The notes under the pieces were generated by a model, which was not told where the DNA came from, made no database searches, and worked only from the letters and a program-made list of their open reading frames with translations. The position numbers and the translations under genes are program-made. Below, piece after piece: positions 1-9,670 of a stretch of 64,000 nt of DNA. This DNA is from Prochlorococcus marinus str. MIT 9515 (lineage in GTDB: Bacteria > Cyanobacteriota > Cyanobacteriia > PCC-6307 > Cyanobiaceae). Each line of letters begins with the position of its first letter. Positions within the stretch are counted from its first letter, which is position 1. The stretch is from positions 1,488,001 to 1,552,000 of the forward strand of contig NC_008817.1 of the NCBI RefSeq assembly GCF_000015665.1, written 5' to 3'.

Positions 1-192
1 GAGGTTAATCTAACCCTGGCAACTTTTCTTAAGGCAGAATTTGGTTTCTTTGGGGTAGATGTATAAACTCTTGTACATACACCCCTTCTCTCTGGACAAG
101 ATTTAAGTGCAGGAGATTTAGTTTTTCTTGTCAGACGTTTTCTTTCTGATCCAATTAATTGGGAAATGGTCGGCATTAAAATTTATAGATGA
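1..192 (+). pseudogene. 3' part of an unrecognised gene with an in-frame TAA
   Basis: Frame 1 is open from the window edge to a TAA at 64-66, then open again in the same frame to a TGA at 190-192. The second part encodes about 41 residues with normal-looking protein texture (ending [11 protein letters not shown]) and no further stop, although the genome is AT-rich. This suggests a gene tail interrupted by a nonsense change, perhaps a TAT or TAC turned into TAA. The alternative is that the gene really ends at 66 and the rest is chance. I do not recognise the family. The 5' end lies outside the window. Confidence 0.4.
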
Positions 193-304
193 AAATACAT
201 ATTTATTAATCATAACCTTTTACGAGACATATCTAGAATTTTTTTTTCATTTTTTTTAAATTAAAAATAAAATTCAAATATGTTTAGTAATTCTTCATTA
301 TTTT

Positions 305-335
305 TTGCTTTGTATTTTGATATTTATTTTATAAT
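305..335 (+). promoter_or_regulatory. Candidate promoter of gltB
   Basis: A perfect TATAAT lies at 330-335, 38 bases before the gltB start, with a weak -35-like TTGCTT at 305-310 (19-base spacing). The whole stretch 193-373 is very AT-rich and has no other gene. No convincing NtcA site (GTA-N8-TAC) was found. Confidence 0.35.
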
Positions 336-373
336 AGAATAAATTTTAGATTTCTTATATAGTTAAATAATCT

Positions 374-3300
374 ATGCGAGAAAGTATCAAAAGAAGCAAA
401 GGGCCATATCAAGATAGTTATTCTCCAAGTGGAATTATTGGAGAAAAAGATGCTTGTGGAGTTGGTTTCATAGCAAATATTTATGGGAAGGAAAGTAATT
501 GGATATTAAAGCAATCCTTGAGAGGACTTAATTGCATGGAACACAGAGGGGGATGTGGCGGGGATAATGACTCAGGAGATGGTGCAGGCATTTTATGTTC
601 AATTCCATGGGAATTTTTAGATCAAGAAATGAATTTGGAGCCTCGACCTGATCAGATTAGAGGTTTAGGTATGATATTCATGCCAAATAACGAATTAAAA
701 GTTAAAGAATCAAAACTAATATGTGAACAAGAAGCCAAAAAATTAAATTTCAAAAAAACTTTCTGGAGAAATGTACCAGTCAAAAATGAAATATTAGGGA
801 ACTTAGCAAAACAAAACGCACCATTCATATGTCAATGGATCGTTTGTTTGGAGAAAGTTGACAGTCAAGAATTCGAGACTCTCTTATTTCAACTTAGAAA
901 AAGAATTGAAAAAAGGATCAGAGAAAATACAAAAAATAATGCCGCCGATTGTGAATTTTATTTCGCATCACTTAGTTCCAAAACAGTTGTTTATAAAGGA
1001 ATGGTCCGATCAGAAATACTTTCAAAATTTTATGGAGACCTACAAAAAAAAGAATTCAAGGTTTCTTTTTCTGTTTACCACAGAAGATTTAGCACAAACA
1101 CCCTGCCAAAATGGCCGTTAGCTCAGCCTATGAGATTTCTAGGCCATAATGGAGAAATTAATACACTTCTAGGAAATATTAATTGGGCTAAAGCTTCAGA
1201 AAAACATATCGATGAATATTGGGGAGAATTGTCAAAAGATATCAAACCAATTGTAGACATCAACAAAAGTGATTCATCAAATCTTGACGCAACGCTTGAA
1301 ATCAATATTCGTTCAGGACAATTAATTACTGATTCTTTAATGAAACTCGTTCCGGAGGCATTTAGAGATCAGCCTGAGCTAAAGGGGAAAGAAGATATAA
1401 AAGCATTTTATGAATATTCTGCAAGCCTCCAAGAAGCTTGGGACGGGCCTGCACTTTTGGTTTTTACTGATGGGGATTTTATTGGCGCAACTCTTGATAG
1501 AAATGGATTAAGACCTGCAAGATATTCAATTACAGATGATGGATTTGTGATAATGGGATCGGAGACAGGGGTCGTAGATGTTGAAGATAATAAAGTAATT
1601 GAGAAGGGTAGATTAGGTCCTGGACAAATGCTTGCAGTAGATTTTACTAATAATAAAATACTAAGAAATTGGGAAGTCAAAACAGAAGCAGCGAGAAGAA
1701 ATGACTATCTTAATTTGCTTAAAAAAAGAACAGTTAAATTACAGAAGAAAGAATGGTTTGAAAATTGCGAATTAAAAGATCTTGAGTTGCTCCAACAACA
1801 AACTGTTTATGGTTTCTCTGCCGAAGATAATGATCTCATACTTGATTCAATGGCTTCTGTTTCTAAAGAACCTACTTTTTGTATGGGTGATGACATCCCC
1901 CTAGCGGTGCTATCTTCAAAGCCTCATATTTTATATGACTATTTCAAACAAAGATTTGCACAAGTTACTAATCCCCCAATAGATCCTTTAAGAGAGAAAT
2001 TAGTAATGAGCTTAGAAATGCATCTTGGAGAAAGATGTTCTCCATTTGAAACGAAAAATATTAAGCCTTTTATCCATTTAAAAAGCCCAATTATTAATGA
2101 ACAAGAATTAATCTCAATAAAAGAATCGAAAATTAAATCTCATACTATTTCAAGCTTATTTGATATTAAGGAGGGTCAAAAAGGTTTTGAGAATAAACTA
2201 AATGATATTTGCAAACAAAGCGAGATCGCAATAAATGAAGGTTCTTCATTAATTATCATTTCTGATAAGGGAGTGACTTCAAACAAAAGTTTCATCCCAC
2301 CATTACTTGCGGTAGGAGCAATTCATCATTACCTTTTAAAAAAAGAAATCAGATTAAAAGCATCTCTGATTATAGAAACTGGGCAATGTTGGAGTACTCA
2401 TCACTTAGCATGTTTAATTGGTTATGGAGTGAGTGCTGTTTGTCCTTGGTTAATACTTGAATCCGCTAGACATTGGTTAAAACATCCAAAAACTCAAAAA
2501 CTGATTGAAAGTAAAAAAATTAATTCTTTATCAACTAAAGACGTTCAAAAAAATATCAAAAAAGCACTAGAAGATGGACTGAGAAAAATACTTTCAAAAA
2601 TAGGAATTTCTCTTCTATCTAGTTATCATGGAGCTCAAATTTTTGAGGCAGTAGGACTTGGTTCTGATTTAATTAAAATAGCTTTCGATGGAACAACTAG
2701 TCGAATTGCCGGAATAACATTAAAAGAACTTTCAAATGAGTCATTTTCAATTCACACGAAAGCTTATCCAGAAATAGATCTAAAAAAACTTGAATTCTTA
2801 GGATTTGTTCAATTCAGAAATTATGGAGAATACCACTCAAACAATCCTGCTATTTCAAAAGTTCTTCATACAGCCTTAAAAGAGGGTCCTGGATATGACC
2901 ATTTTAATACTTATCAAGAACTTGTTCGTAATAGACCAATAACATCTTTACGAGATTTACTAACAATAAAGTCAAAAAGGGATAGCATTCCTCTGGATCA
3001 AGTTGAAAGTGTTGAATCGATATGTAAAAGATTCTGTACAGGTGGCATGAGTCTAGGTGCACTATCTAGAGAAGCTCATGAGGTATTAGCAGTTGCGATG
3101 AATAGAATAGGGGGTAAAAGTAATAGTGGAGAAGGAGGCGAAGATCCAGCTCGTTTTAACGTATTAAACGATATCGATAAAAATACTCGATCTGCGACAT
3201 TACCATTTATCAAAGGTCTTGAAAACGGAGATACCGCATGCTCTGCCATAAAACAAATAGCTTCTGGGAGATTTGGAGTAACTCCTGAATATTTAAGAAG

Positions 3301-4948
3301 TGGAAAACAATTAGAAATTAAAATGGCACAGGGCGCCAAACCTGGAGAAGGAGGACAACTACCAGGACCAAAAGTTGATTCTTATATTGCAAAGCTCAGA
3401 AATAGTAAACCGGGTGTAGCATTAATCTCTCCACCTCCCCATCATGATATTTATTCAATTGAAGATTTAGCTCAACTTATTCATGATCTTCATCAAATTC
3501 ACCCTAAAGCAAAGGTAAGTGTAAAACTAGTTTCTGAGATTGGAATAGGAACTATTGCTGCTGGAGTTAGTAAAGCAAATGCAGATGTAATACAAATTTC
3601 TGGACATGATGGAGGTACAGGTGCTTCCCCTTTAAGTTCTATCAAACATGCTGGATTGCCATGGGAATTAGGGGTAGCAGAAGTTCACAAATCACTGTTA
3701 CAAAATAATTTAAGAGATAGGGTACTTTTAAGAGCTGATGGTGGTCTCAAAACAGGTTGGGACGTTGTTATTGCAGCTCTTTTAGGTGCTGAAGAGTATG
3801 GTTTTGGATCAGTAGCGATGATCGCAGAGGGTTGCATAATGGCACGTGTTTGCCATAAAAATACATGTCCTGTAGGGGTTGCCACTCAAAAAGAGGAATT
3901 AAGAAAAAGATTTAAAGGTCTTCCAGATAATGTCGTCAACTTATTTTTATATATTGCTGAGGAAATTAGACAAATAATGAGTAGTATTGGTGTCTCTAAA
4001 ATGGAGGATTTAATTGGTAATAAAGAATTTCTTACTACAAGAGATATTAGTCTTCCAAAGACTGGAAATATAGACCTAACTTCCCTAGTTAATAACAATC
4101 ATATATTTAACGATAGGTCTTGGATAAATCATTCAAAAAATGCTCATAATAATGGACCTGTATTGGAAGATGAATTTTTAATGGATTCTCATTTTATGGA
4201 TACGATCAGAAATCATAAAGAATTCACAAAAGATATTAAAATCAAAAATACTGATAGAAGTGTTTGTGCAAAAATTTCGGGAGAAATCGCTGAGCTTTTT
4301 GGAAACAATGGTTTTAAAGGGAAACTTAATTTAAATTTTTATGGACACGCGGGGCAGAGCTTCGGTGCTTTTCTTTTAAAGGGGATGAACATCCAATTAA
4401 TTGGTGAAGCAAATGATTATGTTTGCAAAGGAATGAATGGAGGTTTACTTACTATTGTTCCACCCAAAGTAGACGAGAAATCTTCGGAGCAAGTTATCTT
4501 AGGTAATACATGTCTTTATGGTGCGACAGGTGGTAAATTGTTTGCTCTAGGTAAATCCGGAGAAAGATTTGCTGTTAGAAATAGTGGAGCTATTGCAGTA
4601 ACAGAGGGTTCTGGTGATCATTGTTGTGAATATATGACTGGTGGTAAAGTAATAATTTTAGGCTCAACTGGGAGAAATATTGGAGCGGGAATGACCGGTG
4701 GAATAGCTTACATACTTGATGAAAATGATGATTTAGAAAATAAAGTTAATAAGGAAATAGTTAGCATTTACAAGATTAATAATCTCAAGCAGGAAGAAAT
4801 TTTACTAGAAATTTTAAATGAATATCATGAAAAAACAAAAAGTTTAAAAGCACTTAAAATAATCAAAGATTGGTCTAACTGCAAGAAGATTTTTAAAATA
4901 GTTGTTCCTCCTAGTGAAGAAGCACTGCTTGGTATAAATAGTCAGTAA
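374..4948 (+). CDS. gltB: Ferredoxin-dependent glutamate synthase, large subunit
   Basis: This enzyme makes two glutamates from glutamine and 2-oxoglutarate, closing the GS-GOGAT cycle of ammonium assimilation in the cytoplasm. The 1524 residues show the class II glutaminase domain, with the nucleophile Cys28 in DACGVGF behind a 27-residue propeptide and HRGGCGGDNDSGDGAG after it. The FMN domain (GGKSNSGEGGEDPAR near residue 911), the 3Fe-4S cysteines in VCHKNTCPVG near 1160, and the C-terminal glycine-rich beta-helix follow. No gltD-type NADPH subunit is nearby, which fits the plant/cyanobacterial ferredoxin form. The YciI-like gene starts directly after its stop. Confidence 0.97.
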   Translation: MRESIKRSKGPYQDSYSPSGIIGEKDACGVGFIANIYGKESNWILKQSLRGLNCMEHRGGCGGDNDSGDGAGILCSIPWEFLDQEMNLEPRPDQIRGLGMIFMPNNELKVKESKLICEQEAKKLNFKKTFWRNVPVKNEILGNLAKQNAPFICQWIVCLEKVDSQEFETLLFQLRKRIEKRIRENTKNNAADCEFYFASLSSKTVVYKGMVRSEILSKFYGDLQKKEFKVSFSVYHRRFSTNTLPKWPLAQPMRFLGHNGEINTLLGNINWAKASEKHIDEYWGELSKDIKPIVDINKSDSSNLDATLEINIRSGQLITDSLMKLVPEAFRDQPELKGKEDIKAFYEYSASLQEAWDGPALLVFTDGDFIGATLDRNGLRPARYSITDDGFVIMGSETGVVDVEDNKVIEKGRLGPGQMLAVDFTNNKILRNWEVKTEAARRNDYLNLLKKRTVKLQKKEWFENCELKDLELLQQQTVYGFSAEDNDLILDSMASVSKEPTFCMGDDIPLAVLSSKPHILYDYFKQRFAQVTNPPIDPLREKLVMSLEMHLGERCSPFETKNIKPFIHLKSPIINEQELISIKESKIKSHTISSLFDIKEGQKGFENKLNDICKQSEIAINEGSSLIIISDKGVTSNKSFIPPLLAVGAIHHYLLKKEIRLKASLIIETGQCWSTHHLACLIGYGVSAVCPWLILESARHWLKHPKTQKLIESKKINSLSTKDVQKNIKKALEDGLRKILSKIGISLLSSYHGAQIFEAVGLGSDLIKIAFDGTTSRIAGITLKELSNESFSIHTKAYPEIDLKKLEFLGFVQFRNYGEYHSNNPAISKVLHTALKEGPGYDHFNTYQELVRNRPITSLRDLLTIKSKRDSIPLDQVESVESICKRFCTGGMSLGALSREAHEVLAVAMNRIGGKSNSGEGGEDPARFNVLNDIDKNTRSATLPFIKGLENGDTACSAIKQIASGRFGVTPEYLRSGKQLEIKMAQGAKPGEGGQLPGPKVDSYIAKLRNSKPGVALISPPPHHDIYSIEDLAQLIHDLHQIHPKAKVSVKLVSEIGIGTIAAGVSKANADVIQISGHDGGTGASPLSSIKHAGLPWELGVAEVHKSLLQNNLRDRVLLRADGGLKTGWDVVIAALLGAEEYGFGSVAMIAEGCIMARVCHKNTCPVGVATQKEELRKRFKGLPDNVVNLFLYIAEEIRQIMSSIGVSKMEDLIGNKEFLTTRDISLPKTGNIDLTSLVNNNHIFNDRSWINHSKNAHNNGPVLEDEFLMDSHFMDTIRNHKEFTKDIKIKNTDRSVCAKISGEIAELFGNNGFKGKLNLNFYGHAGQSFGAFLLKGMNIQLIGEANDYVCKGMNGGLLTIVPPKVDEKSSEQVILGNTCLYGATGGKLFALGKSGERFAVRNSGAIAVTEGSGDHCCEYMTGGKVIILGSTGRNIGAGMTGGIAYILDENDDLENKVNKEIVSIYKINNLKQEEILLEILNEYHEKTKSLKALKIIKDWSNCKKIFKIVVPPSEEALLGINSQ

Positions 4949-5251
4949 ATGTCTATCTACATCAAGACTGAACTAATCAAAAAAGAATTCCTAACAAAAA
5001 ATGATCTAAAACATCGAATAATCAACGAACATATTAATTGGGTAAAAAATTTAAATAAACGAGGGATTGATATTAAGAGTGGATACTTAGTTGATGAATT
5101 TAAAAGACCAGGAGCGGGCGGGTTATTAATTATTGAAATGAATACTTATAAAGATGCCCTAGAAATTATAAAAAATGACCCGATGATAAAAAATAACATC
5201 GTTGAATGGAAACTAAATGAATGGATTGATATCAATCAATTAATAATTTAG
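4949..5251 (+). CDS. YciI-like domain protein
   Basis: A 100-residue protein with the layout of the YCII-related fold: an early His (NEHINWVKNL), a central GAGGLLIIEM strand, and a later alternation ending NDPMIKNNIVEWKLNEW. Members of this ferredoxin-like fold family are small and mostly of unknown role. The ATG follows the gltB stop with no spacer, so it is probably co-transcribed and translationally coupled to gltB. It converges on lipA with no intergenic base. The family assignment rests on pattern alone. Confidence 0.6.
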   Translation: MSIYIKTELIKKEFLTKNDLKHRIINEHINWVKNLNKRGIDIKSGYLVDEFKRPGAGGLLIIEMNTYKDALEIIKNDPMIKNNIVEWKLNEWIDINQLII

Positions 5252-6145
5252 TTATCTTGGATGTTTTTTCATGAGTTTTTGAATTTCTTCAGCATGATAA
5301 CTACTACGTGTTAAAGGAGAACTCACGATTTGCATAAAACCTAATTCATCTTCTCCAAATAATTTAAAATAATTAAATTTCGAAGGGCTCACAAATCTTT
5401 GAACAGGAAGATGTTTTGGGCCTGGAGATAAGTATTGTCCAATAGTAACTATATCTACATCATTTCTTCTTAGATCCATTAGGAGATTTAAAACTTCATC
5501 ATCCTTTTCTCCTAATCCAAGCATAAAACCTGACTTTGTATAAACATTTGGAAAATATTCTCTTGTTCTTTTAAGTAACTCTAAAGTTCTTTGATAGTTT
5601 CCTTGTGGTCTTACTTTTCTATACAAGCTTGGTACAGTTTCAATATTATGATTCAAAACATTTGGTTTAGAATCTAATACCTGTTCAAGTGCTCCCCAGT
5701 TGCCACATAAATCTGGGATTAATAATTCAATAGTAGTTTGAGGAGACTTTATTCTAACTTCCGAGACACATTTGTAGAATTGAGAAGCACCACCATCATC
5801 AAGATCATCTCTGTTAACTGATGTTATTACCACATGCTTAAGTTTCATTCTATGTACAGCCTCTGCTAAACGGTCAGGTTCTGTTGGGTCTAAATCTCTC
5901 TTTGATCTATCAAAATTAATATCGCAATATGGACATGCCCTAGTGCAACCAGGGCCCATGATTAAAAAGGTTGCAGTACCGCTGGCAAAACATTCCCCAA
6001 TGTTAGGACAGCTTGCTTCTTGACAAACTGTATTTAATTTTAGATCACTCAATAAATTTGAAATATTACCAATTCTCTCAACTTGAGGTGCTTTTACTCT
6101 TAACCATTCAGGTTTGGCAACTGAATTATTTAAAATATTAGTCAA
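5252..6145 (-). CDS. lipA: Lipoyl synthase
   Basis: A radical SAM enzyme that inserts two sulfurs into protein-bound octanoyl chains, giving the lipoyl cofactor of 2-oxoacid dehydrogenases and the glycine cleavage system. Both iron-sulfur motifs are present: the auxiliary cluster [12 protein letters not shown] near residues 41-52 and the radical SAM motif CTRACPYC near 67-74. The conserved C-terminal RSSYHAEE supplies the serine ligand of the auxiliary cluster. The length of 297 is typical. Its stop abuts the stop of the convergent YciI-like gene. Confidence 0.96.
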   Translation of the reverse strand: MTNILNNSVAKPEWLRVKAPQVERIGNISNLLSDLKLNTVCQEASCPNIGECFASGTATFLIMGPGCTRACPYCDINFDRSKRDLDPTEPDRLAEAVHRMKLKHVVITSVNRDDLDDGGASQFYKCVSEVRIKSPQTTIELLIPDLCGNWGALEQVLDSKPNVLNHNIETVPSLYRKVRPQGNYQRTLELLKRTREYFPNVYTKSGFMLGLGEKDDEVLNLLMDLRRNDVDIVTIGQYLSPGPKHLPVQRFVSPSKFNYFKLFGEDELGFMQIVSSPLTRSSYHAEEIQKLMKKHPR

Positions 6146-6400
6146 ATTAATTTATTCAACCCAATTAACTTTAATTTTAATCAAAATTGTAAAACTTTAC
6201 TATTTTTATTTACTTCAAGAAAGAAACTAAACATCTATTTAAATCCGAAAGAAATGTAGATATTACTCTATAAAAAAAATAGTCTTGTTTTGTAAAATTG
6301 TTTTATGACAAATAAACCTAGGAAATGTGTTCTGAAATCATATTAAAGAACGCTTTATAGAACGTTATTTTTAATACAGTTTCCGAACAACTTCAAACTC

Positions 6401-7123
6401 TTGAATTCTCGCTTATTATCAATATTATTACATTTATTTGTTCTATTAAGTGTTTTATTAAGAGTATTTGATACAGTTAAAAATATATGTATTAGAACAT
6501 TGACTTTTAAATTTAAAAGAAAAAGATTTCTTTTATCTGAAAAAAACAAAACTTGTAAATCTATTGGATATGCTAGAGCTATAAATAGTGAATTTGATAA
6601 CTTAGAAGAACAAATAAAACGTTTAAAAAATGAAGGTTGCAGTTTAATCTTTTCAGAAATTATAAGTTTGGATGAAAAAATAAAACCAGAACTAAAAAAA
6701 GCTTTAAATTATTTATCAAAAGGAGATGAATTAATCCTTACTGAACTAGATCGCGCATTTTCCAATAGAAATGAATGCATAAAAACAATCACTAAACTAT
6801 TGAATAATGAAGTTAGTTTGAGAACTTTATCTGGTTTTTTATCTCCAAAAAATTCTTCAGAGATATATTCTTCAGTTTTTAATATCTTATATGAATTAGA
6901 CAAATTAGATAATGAATGCTTAGGAGAAAGAAAAAAAGAAATAATTTTACAAAGAAGATTAAATGGTAATAATTTAGGCGGCAGACCAAAAATTAGTCCT
7001 TTAAAAGAATCATTAGTAATTAGATTACGTAACGAGGGTTGTTCATATCGATCAATTAGAACTCAAACTGGAATTGCTTTATCAACAATTAGAAGAATAA
7101 TTTTAGATGGAGAAGATAATTAA
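6401..7123 (+). CDS. Resolvase-like serine recombinase, probably catalytically inactive
   Basis: The protein has the resolvase/invertase layout: an N-terminal IGYAR strand, GDELILTELDRA in the middle, and a C-terminal GGRPK linker with a helix-turn-helix (YRSIRTQTGIALSTIRRI). Compared with gamma-delta resolvase, the nucleophile Ser10 is replaced (YARVS becomes YARAI), the Arg45 region reads KIKPEL, and the Arg71 position in LDRxxR is Ser. DNA binding is therefore likely to remain but strand cleavage is doubtful. The start is uncertain: the frame opens with TTG at 6401, another TTG lies at 6500, and there is no internal ATG. The hydrophobic first 30-50 residues may not be translated. Function is inferred only. 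Confidence 0.65.
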   Translation: MNSRLLSILLHLFVLLSVLLRVFDTVKNICIRTLTFKFKRKRFLLSEKNKTCKSIGYARAINSEFDNLEEQIKRLKNEGCSLIFSEIISLDEKIKPELKKALNYLSKGDELILTELDRAFSNRNECIKTITKLLNNEVSLRTLSGFLSPKNSSEIYSSVFNILYELDKLDNECLGERKKEIILQRRLNGNNLGGRPKISPLKESLVIRLRNEGCSYRSIRTQTGIALSTIRRIILDGEDN

Positions 7124-7124
7124 G

Positions 7125-7337
7125 ATGAATAAAAAAGAAATTGAAAACCTTATTAAAGAAAATCTTAAAGATACAGCATTACGAATTCATGAATTAGATA
7201 GTGAAGATAGAAATAGTTTAATTACGGAATATAAGGAATGGATTTTAAAAGAACTAGATTTTGATGAAATAATGATGTTACCTTACGAAGCTTATACAAA
7301 TAAATTTGATAGAGATTTCCTAAATGATCTAAATTAA
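7125..7337 (+). CDS. Small acidic hypothetical protein downstream of the resolvase-like gene
   Basis: A 70-residue, strongly charged, probably helical protein of unknown function (KKEIENLIKENLKDTALRIH; ends RDFLNDLN). ATG 7125 is chosen over an in-frame ATG at 7107 because GGAGAAG lies about 9 bases before it. It starts one base after the stop of the resolvase-like gene, so the two are probably co-translated and may act together. Its last four bases overlap the end of the convergent serine hydrolase gene. No signal peptide or membrane segment is visible. Confidence 0.6.
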   Translation: MNKKEIENLIKENLKDTALRIHELDSEDRNSLITEYKEWILKELDFDEIMMLPYEAYTNKFDRDFLNDLN

Positions 7338-8239
7338 TAATAAACCAAATTATTATTATATTCGTAAACAGCCTTGGCTATTTTGGGAAATAACAATTCA
7401 TCTTTAAAGTATGTTTCCCCTGTTCCAAAAACAACTAATAAAGTTCGTAATGAACGATTATTAACCCACCACGCGGCATCATGTCTTGCTTGTGACATTA
7501 ATCCTGCTTTACTCCAAAAATCAATATTCTCAGGTAATCCATCTCCTAAAAAACCTTGTACTTGATTAGAAGGGTCCTTAATTTGAACATTCTTATTTAA
7601 ATTTCTTTTTAAAAAACTTCTTAAGTTTAAATTATCCTTTTGATAATCAAGATTTATCATTATCTCTTCCAAAATTCTTGCAGTTGCATCAGTTGTCATC
7701 ATATTTCTGTTTTGATTTTCATTTCCATAAAATTCTTTTTCTCTGCCAAAAGGGGCATCATCCCAAGTCTTTTGGCAGCAATTAATTTCATATAATTCGT
7801 TCCAATTAAGATCTTTTAACCAATCATTAATTATCGACCTTTGATATTTCCAATTCTCCCAATGATCGCCCTCTATGGATGGACCACTTGTAGTACCTGT
7901 CAGGATATCAACTATAAAGCTTGTAGCATCATTACTTGAGTAAAACAGCATTTTGTATACCGCATTACTTATTTCTTGACTTAACAATATTTTGTTTTTT
8001 TCAATCCATGAGTATGCAGCAAGGCCATAAACTAGTTTTACAATGCTTGCAGGATAAATAAGTTTTTTATTATTGATTCCAAATCCAACACCTTTACTTA
8101 AATGATTATTTTCATCTTTGTAGTTAATCCAAGTTATGGCGATATCTTTTTTTGAATATTCTTTATTGTTAAAACAAACTCTGTCTAGAATATCATTTAA
8201 TGCTAGACCCATTTCTTCTCGCAAATAATAAAAAGACAT
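7334..8239 (-). CDS. Serine hydrolase of the beta-lactamase / penicillin-binding protein fold
   Basis: A 301-residue protein with the three active-site motifs of the class A beta-lactamase / D,D-peptidase fold: SxxK (Ser65-Ile-Val-Lys68 in YPASIVKL), SxN (Ser101-Ser-Asn103 in YSSND), and Lys244-Ala-Gly in WSKAG in place of KTG. This predicts an acyl-serine enzyme acting on peptidoglycan or a related amide. No clear signal peptide is visible, so its compartment is uncertain. It is divergent from an NlpC/P60 peptidase with only three bases between the two start codons, which supports a shared cell-wall role. Actual lactamase activity is not implied. Confidence 0.75.
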   Translation of the reverse strand: MSFYYLREEMGLALNDILDRVCFNNKEYSKKDIAITWINYKDENNHLSKGVGFGINNKKLIYPASIVKLVYGLAAYSWIEKNKILLSQEISNAVYKMLFYSSNDATSFIVDILTGTTSGPSIEGDHWENWKYQRSIINDWLKDLNWNELYEINCCQKTWDDAPFGREKEFYGNENQNRNMMTTDATARILEEIMINLDYQKDNLNLRSFLKRNLNKNVQIKDPSNQVQGFLGDGLPENIDFWSKAGLMSQARHDAAWWVNNRSLRTLLVVFGTGETYFKDELLFPKIAKAVYEYNNNLVYY

Positions 8240-8242
8240 TCT

Positions 8243-8998
8243 ATGAAAAAAAATATAGACCCTATCTCACTATTTAAGCAAACTAATTTTTCTAATACTA
8301 TTTGGTGGGAAGTAAAAATTAATATTTCTGGATATCAAAATGAAACTGAAAATAATTTAGTAACGGAAATATTCAAAAATAGAATTTTCAAGCTTATTTA
8401 TCCAACTCCATATCAAAGTAAAAAAAGATTATCTAGGATATTAGTTCAATTTTATGAAGATGGTTATATCTGCTGGATTGATTTAGATAAATTAATTATT
8501 GAGAAATTCAATTTTAATAACAGTTTCATCAAATCTGATGAAATATTTATACGAGAAAAAATTCCATTGGTTCTTAATTGGATCAAAAATCAATCTAAGT
8601 TAAAAAATCAATATCTTTGGGGTGGAACAATAGGTCCTAATTTTGACTGTTCAGGATTAATTCAAACGGCATTTCTAAATTATGGAATTTATATACCTAG
8701 AGACTCATATCAAATAAAAAGTTTTTGTCGGCATCTTTTTAATTTTACAGAAATCAAATATTCACTCGAAAAAGGCGATATTTTATTTTTTGGTAATAGC
8801 AAAAAATGCGATCATGTTGGAATTTATAAAGGAGAGGGATTGTATTACCATTGTTCAGGTAATGATTTCGGAAGAAATGGTATAGGAATAGATACTCTAA
8901 AAAAGACTAATGACAGAATTTCTCTTCATTATCAATCAAAACTGATTTCTGCAGGAAGAATATTCAGATCTTTCAGATGGGATAAAACTATTAGATGA
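8243..8998 (+). CDS. NlpC/P60 family cell-wall peptidase
   Basis: A cysteine peptidase predicted to cut gamma-D-Glu to diamino-acid bonds in peptidoglycan stems. The catalytic Cys136 lies in FDCSGLIQ, His191 in CDHVGIY, and the third polar residue is probably His203 in YYHCSG. The first roughly 100 residues look like the SH3b-type domain found in cyanobacterial members of this family, with a known Anabaena structural precedent. The length of 251 fits. It shares a three-base divergent spacer with the serine hydrolase gene, so promoters for each must lie within the neighbouring coding sequence. Confidence 0.85.
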   Translation: MKKNIDPISLFKQTNFSNTIWWEVKINISGYQNETENNLVTEIFKNRIFKLIYPTPYQSKKRLSRILVQFYEDGYICWIDLDKLIIEKFNFNNSFIKSDEIFIREKIPLVLNWIKNQSKLKNQYLWGGTIGPNFDCSGLIQTAFLNYGIYIPRDSYQIKSFCRHLFNFTEIKYSLEKGDILFFGNSKKCDHVGIYKGEGLYYHCSGNDFGRNGIGIDTLKKTNDRISLHYQSKLISAGRIFRSFRWDKTIR

Positions 8999-9043
8999 AA
9001 GTTTATATTAGATTTTTGACTTTTTTATTATTTCCTAGTGAAT

Positions 9044-9643
9044 TTAACCTGCAGTCCAAATATTTTTAATAATTGGCATTATGGTATCTAAATGTAGAGT
9101 ACCTACTAATAGCCAGGCAAATACAGCTCCGCCACAACCTCCCAACCAAAATCCACTTGTAAAATCAGCCCAACCTGCTCTGGTAAACAAGTCTGCGGGA
9201 GGGTTATTTACAGTAGCATCTGGGGGCTGAACATTAGGTGCTTTTCCTGGAGCGTTGTAAAGAACTAAAAGTGCTGTCATTATATGAACTGCTCCAATAG
9301 CTGCTAGAAGACCTGCAGTTATAGCAAAATCGGAATTTCTAAGTGGACCTGTCATCGTAAATGGTCCATATAAGAGATAACCAAATGCTGCTCCTGTCTC
9401 TAAACCTCTAAAGTTTGGAGAAATCCCTTCCCTATAAAAAGGTAAGTTATTAATAAACGCTTTTGTGAAATAACCACTATTAACTGGAGTAGCTAAATTC
9501 CCAACACATGGATCAGCAACTGTTTTAACAGCCCATTGATTTGCAACACCAATATCATCAGGCTGGACAGAATTATCTCTATATTTATCATCAAATTTAA
9601 TAGAATTTGTTGATTCTGAGAATGATTTTTGAAAGTCGCTCAT
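9044..9643 (-). CDS. psaL: Photosystem I reaction centre subunit XI
   Basis: PsaL is a thylakoid membrane subunit needed for trimerisation of photosystem I. The 199 residues include the family signatures [14 protein letters not shown] and [19 protein letters not shown], then hydrophobic helices ([35 protein letters not shown]). The N-terminus is longer than in many cyanobacteria (about 45 residues before the conserved region). It follows psaI by 27 bases on the same strand, and the two are probably one transcript. Confidence 0.97.
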   Translation of the reverse strand: MSDFQKSFSESTNSIKFDDKYRDNSVQPDDIGVANQWAVKTVADPCVGNLATPVNSGYFTKAFINNLPFYREGISPNFRGLETGAAFGYLLYGPFTMTGPLRNSDFAITAGLLAAIGAVHIMTALLVLYNAPGKAPNVQPPDATVNNPPADLFTRAGWADFTSGFWLGGCGGAVFAWLLVGTLHLDTIMPIIKNIWTAG

Positions 9644-9670
9644 TGTTTTAATAGTTATTTTTTAGTTAGT

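Noticed and set aside
287-300. Possible NtcA site (GTA-N8-TTA) upstream of gltB
   Set aside because: The right half reads TTA instead of TAC and the distance to the TATAAT (29 bases) is longer than the usual 20-24, so it is not a credible site.
7334-8239. Antibiotic-resistance beta-lactamase
   Set aside because: The fold motifs are shared with cell-wall peptidases, export signal is lacking, and the neighbour is a peptidoglycan peptidase; resistance is not indicated.
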